Shown piece by piece: positions 54,025 through 61,930 of a stretch of 64,000 bases of DNA. The translations under genes and the position numbers were made by a program. Each line of letters starts with the position of its first letter. Position 1 is the first letter of the stretch. The stretch comes from Eutreptiella sp. 'Long Island Sound 2002' (taxonomy: Eukaryota; Euglenozoa; Euglenophyceae; Eutreptiales; Eutreptiaceae), in the NCBI GenBank assembly GCA_964036045.1, contig OZ038378.1, forward strand, positions 43,736,639-43,800,638. The letters run 5' to 3'. A model generated the notes under the pieces. It made no database searches, had not been told where the DNA came from, and was given only the letters and a program-made list of their open reading frames with translations.

Positions 54025-57000
54025 TCAAGCGGGGTAAGCCCATCGGCTCAGAGCATCCGCTACCGTGTTGTGTTTTCCAGGCAAATACGACACATGGAGG
54101 TCAAACAAACTGAGAAATTCGTGCCATCTGGCCCGTCGACTAGCTGGGCTCGCGACAGTATCAATGTCTTCGGTGGCCCAATACTCCAGAGATCGATGAT
54201 CCGTCAGGACCTCGACTCGATTGGTGCCAACCCACGATTGGTACTTTTTTAAAGCACAGATTATGGCGTAGGTTTCTTGCTCACGCGGCGACCATTGCAT
54301 TTGGCGTGGGGCTAGCTTCCGAGACCAAAATGCAAGAGGGTAATGATCGCCGGTGGCTTCATCAACCTGTTCAAGAACAGCTCCGATCGCGTACCTAGAA
54401 GCGTCGGTTCTTATGTAGAATGGTCGGTCGAATTGCGGCACATGCAACGTGGCGACTTCGCAGAGGGCCGCCTTCAAGTGATGGAAGGCCTCCTCGCACT
54501 CGTCAGTCCACTTGACACGAACCTTTGAACCTGCCTTGCCCGCATCTCTCCCTACCTTCAATAATTCAGTGAGGGGGGCAGCAAATTTGGCATAATTCGG
54601 CACAAAAGTGTGGTAAAAATTGCAACAACCCAGGAATCCTCTCAACTCCGTGATCGTCTCAGGGCGCTTCCACCTCTGAATAGCGACGAGCTTCCCTGGA
54701 CTGGGTCGTCGGGTGCCATTCTCAAGGAGAGAACCACAAAATTCGACTGATTTTAAAAATAATTTTCCCTTCTTTGGCCCACAAATCAGCTGATTGGCAT
54801 CAAGAATGTCCAAAACTTGGTTCAGCTGCTTTTCATGTAGGGCCACCAGCTCGGCTTCGGTCAGTCCCTCCCCCTCCGTCGCGATGATTATGTCATCTAT
54901 GTACACACTCACAAAGGCACGAAGCTCAGGATGGGCTGTAAAAAGCACATCCTCCATCATTCTTTGAAAAAACGAAGGGGCGTTCTTCAGGCCCATGGGC
55001 ATGACCGTCCACTGGACTGGGCCACATGGCGTGCACATACAGGTGAGAGGTCGGCTGTCCTTCCTCAACGGCATTTGGTGAAAGCCGTGACGGAGATCCA
55101 GCACAGAAAACAAACGACCTCTTGCCCTCTTGGCGATTTCCTCCTCAATGAGGGGCAGGGGGTGTGAATCCGCCTTGGTTTCGGCGTTGAGATTGCGAAA
55201 ATCAACAACCATTCGCCAACCATCAATAGTGTTCTGGTCTGCAGGCGGCGGCTTCGGGACGGTGAAGGGTGCACAGCACCATTCGCTGGTCATACAACCC
55301 TCAAGCCAACCAAATTCCCTGAGATTTCTCTCGATGATTTTTCTGAGTATCTCATGTTTGTGTCCATGGTTCTCATAAGGACGCTGTTTCTTCGCCTTGT
55401 AACCTTCACGAAGCTCGATGAAGGCTTCACCGAACTGTCCACGGACAGGGGGCCCTTTGATCAACTTCCCTGAAAGGGTTGTGTCCTTCCGTTCCTCAAA
55501 AATCTTTTCTCTTGTCTTGGAACACAATTCAGTGTCCACCCGATCGCCAGGAATTACTGTCGAAAAAACTTTGGCGACTTCTTTGGCCTTGGCAGGAACA
55601 ATCTTCTTACGGATGTCCCTAAACAGGTCCGTATCAACTGCCTCTTGAAGATAGGTGGGTCGAGTGTCGACATTCCAGAGATTATCTTCGTGATCCAGCT
55701 CCTCGAAAGGATCTATGAAAGCTTCCACACGGGGTTTTTCATAAAAAACTCTGAATTTGCGGCGCGATTTAAAATTTTTCTTCGCCCGTGCACTGAAGAT
55801 TCTTTTCGATGTCGATCGTATTGGGGAAGAGGGAGACAAGGCGGATCCATTTGACGTTGGATCACCTTGGGTATCTGACGGACAAAAATCAGAAAAAATA
55901 GATTCATCATCAGTACCACGCTCAACCTCAGATTCAGACCCAACACAGGAATCAGTACCAGAATCAGCAGAATTAGAGTCAGAAAGCTTTCCATCCACCA
56001 GGAATGCAAGCGAACTCCAGGACCGCTGTGGCAGGGGACCTGTGTCGTCCCTGGCATACAGCTTAATCTTCCTGGGAAGTTCGATGTAATCTACACAAAT
56101 GTCTTGTAATTCCTGAAACCGAGGCTTGTCGTCCCACAAGGGCACAACTAAAATCGCCTGGGTTTTATCTTGCTTGATTTTGTGGATGACCTGCTGGATT
56201 AAGTGAAACGGAGGATTAATCCATAACTTCTTGTCCCATTTATGGGTCCAAGCGTCGCGAAAGTGCTTGTCAAAGCGCTTGTTCTCGCGGTTAGCAAAGG
56301 CATCATACTGTGGCCAAAAGGAATGGTGTTCATAAAAATATTCACAAATTGCATCGCGCCATTTGTCGACAACTCTGTAGGATGAAGAGTGCCAGCGCGA
56401 AGGGCGTCGTGGCTGGGAGTCCCTACGAAGACATTCTAACTCTCGGGAGTAATCGGCACTCCCATTCACCTCTGCAATGGTGACATCTTCGCCAAATTTT
56501 GGTGTAACCTTTCGCTTCAAAAATTCTTCTGCACTTTTAGACCCTGCGTGCAAAAAACGAAATTCAGGACGCTCCAAGAGACCTGACTCCAGCAAAAAAC
56601 AACGCCGATGACCTACGGGCGCCACCCTGTTCTTGCTAAGCCAAGGATGGCCCAAGTAAAGGTCATACTTTATGTCGGCACGATAGAACCAGTCGCCCTT
56701 AAGGACAACTTCCTCCACATTACCTTCGTCCCAAAGGTCTTGAGCGACCAAATGAGTTGATATATAACAACCGCGTTGCCCACCTGCGAGAGAATGTCCA
56801 GAAACTCCCTCGAGGGTAACAGGATAAAGCGAATCAATCACGCAGTCGTCGGGTAAGAAAGAATTGGATTGGAGATTTACCTCTGATCCATTGTCACACA
56901 AACAAGTGGCGAGGTGGAAATTGCCCTTGCAATCAGAGACCCACAGCTTTGTGACAAACTGACGGGCCCTGTGCTTGGACTGTACACCAACCCCGTCCAC

Positions 57001-57129
57001 TACAACAGAAGGATCCGCTGCCGGATCCAGAGGAGAGGAGACAAGCGACCCTACATCAAGTAATGGTCGAGATGGAATCTGGGGATCATGCCTGAAATCG
57101 CCTGGGGAGGGGCGATTTTCGTGGCTCCC
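54025..57129 (-). CDS. Pol part 1: protease, methyltransferase-like domain, RT, RNase H
   Basis: Open in the gag frame from the codon after UAG; 991 residues counted from 57000, an arbitrary non-ATG point. Protease: LATCLCDNGSEVNLQSNSFL, with DNGSE instead of the usual DTGA/DSGS. Residues 212-340 form an N6-adenine-methyltransferase-like domain (see separate entry). An acidic linker leads to the reverse transcriptase (about 540-790): WRMVVDFRNLNAET, FSVLDLRHGFHQMPLRKDSR, VMPMGLKNAPSFFQRMM, VSVYIDDIIIA. RNase H: FYIRTDASRYAIGAVLEQ (D866), WSPREQETYAIICAL (E909), VEVLTDHRSLEYW (D934), GKHNTVADALSR. It ends at UGA 54025-54027. Confidence 0.95.
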   Translation of the reverse strand, partial: GSHENRPSPGDFRHDPQIPSRPLLDVGSLVSSPLDPAADPSVVVDGVGVQSKHRARQFVTKLWVSDCKGNFHLATCLCDNGSEVNLQSNSFLPDDCVIDSLYPVTLEGVSGHSLAGGQRGCYISTHLVAQDLWDEGNVEEVVLKGDWFYRADIKYDLYLGHPWLSKNRVAPVGHRRCFLLESGLLERPEFRFLHAGSKSAEEFLKRKVTPKFGEDVTIAEVNGSADYSRELECLRRDSQPRRPSRWHSSSYRVVDKWRDAICEYFYEHHSFWPQYDAFANRENKRFDKHFRDAWTHKWDKKLWINPPFHLIQQVIHKIKQDKTQAILVVPLWDDKPRFQELQDICVDYIELPRKIKLYARDDTGPLPQRSWSSLAFLVDGKLSDSNSADSGTDSCVGSESEVERGTDDESIFSDFCPSDTQGDPTSNGSALSPSSPIRSTSKRIFSARAKKNFKSRRKFRVFYEKPRVEAFIDPFEELDHEDNLWNVDTRPTYLQEAVDTDLFRDIRKKIVPAKAKEVAKVFSTVIPGDRVDTELCSKTREKIFEERKDTTLSGKLIKGPPVRGQFGEAFIELREGYKAKKQRPYENHGHKHEILRKIIERNLREFGWLEGCMTSEWCCAPFTVPKPPPADQNTIDGWRMVVDFRNLNAETKADSHPLPLIEEEIAKRARGRLFSVLDLRHGFHQMPLRKDSRPLTCMCTPCGPVQWTVMPMGLKNAPSFFQRMMEDVLFTAHPELRAFVSVYIDDIIIATEGEGLTEAELVALHEKQLNQVLDILDANQLICGPKKGKLFLKSVEFCGSLLENGTRRPSPGKLVAIQRWKRPETITELRGFLGCCNFYHTFVPNYAKFAAPLTELLKVGRDAGKAGSKVRVKWTDECEEAFHHLKAALCEVATLHVPQFDRPFYIRTDASRYAIGAVLEQVDEATGDHYPLAFWSRKLAPRQMQWSPREQETYAIICALKKYQSWVGTNRVEVLTDHRSLEYWATEDIDTVASPASRRARWHEFLSLFDLHVSYLPGKHNTVADALSRWAYPA
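55981..56367 (-). CDS. Dam/DIRS-type adenine-methyltransferase-like domain in Pol
   Basis: About 130 residues between protease and reverse transcriptase. Order of motifs: WRDAICEYFYEHHSFWPQYD, DAFANRENKRFDKHF, DAWTHKWDKKLWINPPF, AILVVPLWDDKPRFQEL, VDYIELPRKIKLYARDD and SWSSLAFLVDGK. This follows phage N6-adenine methyltransferases (D-A-A...N, W...NPPY, llPaR...WF, iiGR-iKF, PSxxvvF) and the similar domain after RNase H in DIRS elements. NPPF matches the catalytic (D/N)PP(Y/F) motif. A SAM-binding F-x-G-x-G is not evident, as in the phage family. Activity is unproven. Confidence 0.6.
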
Positions 57130-57132
57130 CTA
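57130..57132 (-). promoter_or_regulatory. Single in-frame UAG between gag and pol
   Basis: gag ends NAATGGQNA-UAG and the same frame continues open through a 43-residue linker (starting G, then ENRPSPGDFRHD) into the protease. The next codon begins with G, giving UAG-G as in the murine-leukaemia-type readthrough context. Either translational readthrough makes Gag-Pol, or a nonsense mutation split a once fused ORF. Confidence 0.7.
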
Positions 57133-59598
57133 GGCGTTCTGACCTCCAGTTGCTGCGTTAACGTTGTGGACACACCCTGATTCGTCGACCCACTCATCTT
57201 GGAACCGATCATCTGCTGGATTCAAGGCATTTTCAGCGTAATCTCGATCCGCATCGGACACCTGATCTGCACCTGAGACCTGATCCACACGATGGTTGCC
57301 CTTTCCACGTCCACGGCCACGGCCGCCGGATGATGGACCTCCACCGTCGCCAGGCCCTCTGCCCTTACCAGAGGAAGGGGTTCCCGAAGGATTTCCCTTA
57401 CCTTTACCCTGGAATCCTGGAGCATTTCCCTTGTTTGTACCGGATTGAGGGGTTTGGCCTGGATTTCGATTTCCGCCTCCGGCGTTGCTATTGGGATTTG
57501 TCTGGCCGTTCGGCTGCCCACCGGAGCCGGATGGAGTCCGATTTCCTTCGCCTTGGGACCCGCCAGGGCCTCCAGTATTTTTGTTTCCACCGGAGGGGGT
57601 CGGATTCCCTTTTCCAGCCTTTCCACCATGCACCTGTCTGTCATTCCTGTCTGAATTCTGCGGATTACTGATATTTTCACCAATGACCTTGTGATCGTAA
57701 GGAGACCATCGGTGATTACCAGTAGAATGCGTCTTAGCTCGGTTCGTAGAACCTAAAAGAAGGCAGATGCTACAGTGATCCTGAACATTCCGGGTGTCAT
57801 TCACCTTTTTGTTGCCCTTTTGGGCCCCATTTTGGGTGTTTTGCTGGGTATTCTTGTTTCCCCCCAGACCCTCATGGAAATTTTGATTGGCGGCGTCAGC
57901 GAGCCGCTCAACCTCTTCCCAGAGTTCCTTCGGGGTGAACGAAAACACCCAGTTTTTGGCCTTCAGGCGATGACCATGGTAGCTTACTCCCCTGTTGAGG
58001 ACTTGGACAAACAAGTCCCGATCCTCGTGTTCATTAAACTTGATTTTCCACGTGTTTTCAGCGAATTTCACCTTGGAAAACGACGTGGGGGAGCACTTTT
58101 GAAGTGCCTCCCTGACGGTAAACCTGTTGGCCGAGGCATCGAAGCCTTCGACCTCCGCCCACCAGGTCTTGACCTTTTCTTCGGACTGTTTATTCCGAAG
58201 GGTGGCGGCAGTTTCTGAGGGGATCTTGTCAAAAATCAGATTTTTCAGCTCGGCACTAGAAAATTTTTCGCCTGAATGTTCAGATTCTTCCACTAAATTC
58301 CAGAAGCGCTGTCTCTTGTCTTGCACTTCGTGCAAGATTAATCGCGAGAATGAAGGAAAATTCTTCAACATTTGGTGGTAATGGTCCTCTGGCAGCCGGG
58401 ATCCACGTACCTCCAACTGTTCCCACACCTCATCAAAGGTAAGGGGGGAACTTGAATCCTCACGATCACTCGAGGTCCTGAGCCAAGTGTTGGCCGGCGC
58501 TCCCTCAAGGCAATCCAAGAGGGCCATCAAGAACTGATCATCTTGGAGTTTTTGAGTCTTAACGCACAGTTTAAATTCCCGTTGGAACTGAGGCCAACGT
58601 CTGGGGTTCCCATTATACTTCGGTTGCTTGGCAACCTGACGAAGTCGCAATGAAGTAGGATTGAGAAGCGAATCCAGCCCAACACCGGCCGTAATGGCAG
58701 ACACCTTGGCGGCATCATTCGCCACACCAGCTCCGGCGAGGGTCTGGGCGAGCAACAGCTGGGCTAAGGCATTGGAATCAGCAGCAGGAGGGGCAGTACG
58801 GGAGGCAGTTCGCTTGACATTCTGAGCCTCAGTCCTAGGCTTCGCCGTCCTACTCTGAGATCGAGAGATTGTAACCCTTTCCTTTAGTTTGGTCCTGCTG
58901 ATCCTTGCATCGGTGGTCTTGGAGTCCACCGAAGGAGCAATTGAAAAAATTTCTGTCGCCTCCTCCGACGGCTCTGTTGCTTGTTCCACCGATGAGGCGC
59001 CCTCAGACCGCATGTGCGTCTTGAAAAGATCTTTAATTCCCAGCGTTTGAATGATGAGTTGCATTTGATCTTTGAGCAATTGGAGCTCAGTATCTCGCTG
59101 GAATCTGCAGGAGCAGTGGGCAGGACAGTACATACCGTGTCCTGAAGGGCCTGAGCAGGCTGTCGGACCGCTGATCTCGGTGGTCCGCAGCCAGGAGTCC
59201 ACTTGGGGAGCTCCTTCAGCCCTAATTTCCAGACTTGCCTGCCTGGCTGCCTCTAAAATTCCTTCCTCAACCGCGGCGGCTAGATCGTCGCGGATGGAAA
59301 CAGGGGGATGAGGGGCGGAGGGCCCGGCAACGGGTGCCTTGGTCTTCTCCTTCGGGAAGGGGCTTGCCTCCCAGATCTGCAAAAAAATGGCAAAAGAGTC
59401 ATCTTCTTGAGAACGCCACCACATCCTGGTATTGATTTCTTCTTGAAGGAGGAAAAAATATTCCATTAAAAAATCAGAGGCGATTCTTTCTTGTCCGATC
59501 AGCTTAGACGTGGCTAATAGACAAAGGGGCTCAAGGGCCTCAAGGTTACGGGTCACTTCTGGAGACCAATGGTCGTCCCATTGTGCCCAATAGGTTGG
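57130..59598 (-). CDS. Gag structural protein
   Basis: 808 residues counted from 59556; the open frame reaches back to UGA 59599-59601 and the first ATG in frame is at 59466. Domains (numbered from 59556): an acidic/helical N-terminus; KERVTISRSQSRTAKPRTEA basic patch; residues 305-490 a capsid-like region starting RQVAKQPKYNGNPRRWPQFQ and LLDCLEGAPANTWLR; residues 495-555 WKIKFNEHEDRDLFVQVL with RLKAKNWVF, RRM-like in pattern; 595-615 CSICLLLGSTNRAKTHSTGNH, a C-C-H-H zinc motif; then a Gly/Asn/Arg-rich tail (SSGGRGRGRGKGNH) for RNA binding. Confidence 0.9.
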   Translation of the reverse strand, partial: PTYWAQWDDHWSPEVTRNLEALEPLCLLATSKLIGQERIASDFLMEYFFLLQEEINTRMWWRSQEDDSFAIFLQIWEASPFPKEKTKAPVAGPSAPHPPVSIRDDLAAAVEEGILEAARQASLEIRAEGAPQVDSWLRTTEISGPTACSGPSGHGMYCPAHCSCRFQRDTELQLLKDQMQLIIQTLGIKDLFKTHMRSEGASSVEQATEPSEEATEIFSIAPSVDSKTTDARISRTKLKERVTISRSQSRTAKPRTEAQNVKRTASRTAPPAADSNALAQLLLAQTLAGAGVANDAAKVSAITAGVGLDSLLNPTSLRLRQVAKQPKYNGNPRRWPQFQREFKLCVKTQKLQDDQFLMALLDCLEGAPANTWLRTSSDREDSSSPLTFDEVWEQLEVRGSRLPEDHYHQMLKNFPSFSRLILHEVQDKRQRFWNLVEESEHSGEKFSSAELKNLIFDKIPSETAATLRNKQSEEKVKTWWAEVEGFDASANRFTVREALQKCSPTSFSKVKFAENTWKIKFNEHEDRDLFVQVLNRGVSYHGHRLKAKNWVFSFTPKELWEEVERLADAANQNFHEGLGGNKNTQQNTQNGAQKGNKKVNDTRNVQDHCSICLLLGSTNRAKTHSTGNHRWSPYDHKVIGENISNPQNSDRNDRQVHGGKAGKGNPTPSGGNKNTGGPGGSQGEGNRTPSGSGGQPNGQTNPNSNAGGGNRNPGQTPQSGTNKGNAPGFQGKGKGNPSGTPSSGKGRGPGDGGGPSSGGRGRGRGKGNHRVDQVSGADQVSDADRDYAENALNPADDRFQDEWVDESGCVHNVNAATGGQNA

Positions 59599-59601
59599 TC
59601 A

Positions 59602-59754
59602 ATTATAGCTAGGTACCTCACCTGGACCACCCATCTCAATGTCGTTGAGATCGGCGTCAATGGTCTCGAATGGTGGACATCCATAAGGAGTGTTGGTACC
59701 TGCCAGCTCCGTAAGGTCCACCGGAGCGTTGCCATCGGCGTAGGCCGGCAGATT
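59602..59754 (-). pseudogene. Upstream in-frame gag extension behind a UGA
   Basis: In the gag frame, between UGA at 59755-59757 and UGA at 59599-59601, 51 codons read as protein: AYADGNAPVDLTELAGTNTP, GCPPFETIDADLNDIEMGGP, GEVPSYN. The composition matches gag, so the native protein probably started further upstream (towards 59970) and this copy has been interrupted. Confidence 0.45.
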
Positions 59755-59989
59755 TCAGCTGCTCAATGGCCAATTTCGACTGGGATCATGATGGTAATCT
59801 GGGCCTCCACAGCTGCTGATTTGTGCCCTTCTTGGGCAGCTTGGGCTTGCGCAAGGCATTCCTCTCAAGGCCTCGTTCGCACAGCACCAGGGCAACGTAA
59901 TCGTTACTTCTCCGGAGGTGGCGGGGTCTACGGGGCCGTACTGGGGAGCTAGCTGTGGTTGGGACACCAAAGGAACAACATTCAGGTAG

Positions 59990-60001
59990 CCTCTGCTACC
60001 A
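59990..60001 (-). promoter_or_regulatory. Primer-binding site, initiator Met tRNA
   Basis: TGGTAGCAGAGG on the minus strand, directly after the 5' LTR (which ends CTTTCA). Twelve bases are complementary to a tRNA ending CCTCTGCTACCA, the 3' end of many eukaryotic initiator Met tRNAs. It primes minus-strand DNA synthesis. Confidence 0.85.
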
Positions 60002-60534
60002 TGAAAGTGCTGCCCTGGGTCGTTGATGGTGCCGGAGGGCTCGGGGCCGGCAAGACCAGTGGGGCAGGCACGCGAGGAGTCGACCTGAACGCTGCTATTG
60101 GGGGTAGAACCAGAGACTCAAACACCAACGGAGGCGAGAGCAGCAACAACTGAAGCAAGGTCCATGCTGATTGTTATCCGGCAGAAAATCGCAGTCTATG
60201 AAGAAAATTGATGCGGATTTTATTATGCACATCTGAGTGTCCATATCTGTCTGAAAAGATTTAAATAAATCCGATTGTGAAAAATATTTGGCCGATCTGG
60301 CCCGCGAGCGCGCGTCAGCGGCAAATGGCGATTCCAGGCAAATGCTCGGAACGCGGCGGATTTACGGAGAATGGGCCGCGGAATCAGATCCGGCATATCA
60401 GAAATATATAGGTCTGATCCTGAGACTGAGCTGCGAGGCGGCGATTCCGCCGAAGCAAAGAAAATGACCAAAATGTAGCCAATCTGGGTTAGATCAGTGA
60501 AAATCTGAGCAGATGGGGGTTAGCCGCACTTACA
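60002..60534 (-). repeat. 5' LTR of the chromovirus
   Basis: TGTAAGTGCGGC...CTTTCA on the minus strand; 533 bp, collinear with 49749-50281. Should hold the promoter; ATATATAGGTC near 60402 and AATAAAATCC near 60217 (minus-strand view) are candidate TATA and poly-A signals, by inspection only. Confidence 0.97.
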
Positions 60535-60539
60535 ATACC
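60535..60539. repeat. Target-site duplication ATACC, right
   Basis: ATACC directly after the right LTR, matching 49744-49748. Confidence 0.95.
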
Positions 60540-61930
60540 ATGGCTCAATACCTCCCAAGTACCCCCCATCCCAATTTCCTTGACATGAGACGGGCATATG
60601 GAACCAAGATCAGTCTTGGATTGTGTTCATATTTTTTTTGTGAGCACAATCGGTCGCTGCTTGCTCAGGAGATTCCTACGGATCAAGAATTGTCAAGACC
60701 CACTCATCTTCGCTATTTTTTTTTGGTGGAGCCTTTGGTAAGTGCATGGGGGGGAGCGACACCCCCGCTATATGGGATCGTTCGTGGATTTCTGGGTTGG
60801 AATTCCAGGGTCTACGGGGGATATGAAGTTGATTTTTTTTTGTTTTGATCTCCTCACCCACTTTGCTTTGTTGCTTTGTTTTCGGTATTTTTTTGAGCGG
60901 TTGCACCTATTTGGAGGTTGCCGGACGCAATGGGGACCAGTGGTTGTGCTAAATCCCTCCCCAACTACTACTTCTATTTTTACCACACCACGTTCTATTT
61001 TTGGAACACTTGCGCTATTTTTAGCAGCAAAATTTCTATTTTCAGAACTCCACCATACCGGCCCCATTTCGCGTTTTGTCTGAATCCGCAGCGTCTGAGT
61101 GGCTGTCGACGTCGCATTGGTGTGGTTAGTTTCCCTCCAGGGTTCCTCAGTTTGGAGATCTCAATTTTTCGCCTGCGCTTTTTTTAGTAACAAATGTTAC
61201 TATTTTTAGTAGAAAATTGTTTTCTCTTTTCTCCGCATTTTGGGCACTTGGGGATGATCCGACCGGATCCACGACCTTTTTTCTGCGAGCCGGACGCGAT
61301 GGCGAAGTCCGTTTGAGCTCATCTTGCAACTGGAGTCCGATGACTCTGAAAATTGTTGGAAAAAAAATCGGGGATTTTTTTTCCGAACAAAAACAAACTT
61401 TTTTTCTCTTTGCATTGTTTGTGTATACACTTGTCATGATGCATGATGACCCCCCCATTGCCAATGTTTCCCGGAGGTGGTCCATTACTCTCATGTCTCT
61501 TGGTGGGGGTGCGGGTCATGTGAGGGGTTCATGCCGTGCACGTCAAGCTATATATATCTTTTCGGACTTTTTATGTAGACGGGTTGACGACGTTGCCTTT
61601 GTCTTTCTTTGATCTGCCGAGCCTATGCTTTTAGGTTTAGTGGTGACAGGAGAGAATTCATTCTGCTGAGTTCTTTCATTCCTTCCCCCTATTACTTCGA
61701 TGGGTGGCCACGGTGTATGTGGTACCCTCCCACAATGCGGGGAGAGCCTAGGGATCCCCCCGTTCTCTTTTTGTCTTTCCGAGAAGGTGACAATGCTCTG
61801 GGAAGGGGGGTGAAGCCAATTCGGATCCCAATTGACTGCAGTGTTCTATTTTTGAGCGACTTCCGCGATTTCAGCGATTTTGGATATAATTTCAGAAGAA
61901 TTCCGAAATTATATTATTTATAAACCACAG
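60540..61930. other. T-rich sequence with repeated CTATTTTT; no supported gene
   Basis: This is the other side of the chromovirus insertion. CTATTTTT occurs at least six times (near 60714, 60971, 60994, 61013, 61200 and 61848), often followed by an AG or GG. ATAATTTC/GAAATTAT form an inverted repeat near 61888-61916. Frames lack motifs. Possibly a remnant of the older element's 3' side, but no LTR matches were found. Confidence 0.4.

Larger units (their letters stand above)
49749..60534 (-). mobile_element. Complete Ty3/gypsy chromovirus, 10,786 bp
   Basis: Two 533-bp LTRs (49749-50281 and 60002-60534), both TG...CA, flank an internal region read on the minus strand. The target duplication is ATACC (49744-49748 and 60535-60539). 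In minus-strand order: 5' LTR, primer site, gag, UAG, protease, methyltransferase-like domain, reverse transcriptase, RNase H, UGA, zinc finger and integrase with a frameshift, chromodomain, 1.65-kb non-coding spacer, polypurine tract, 3' LTR. The LTRs differ at about six positions, indicating a recent insertion, yet pol has two lesions. Confidence 0.97.
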
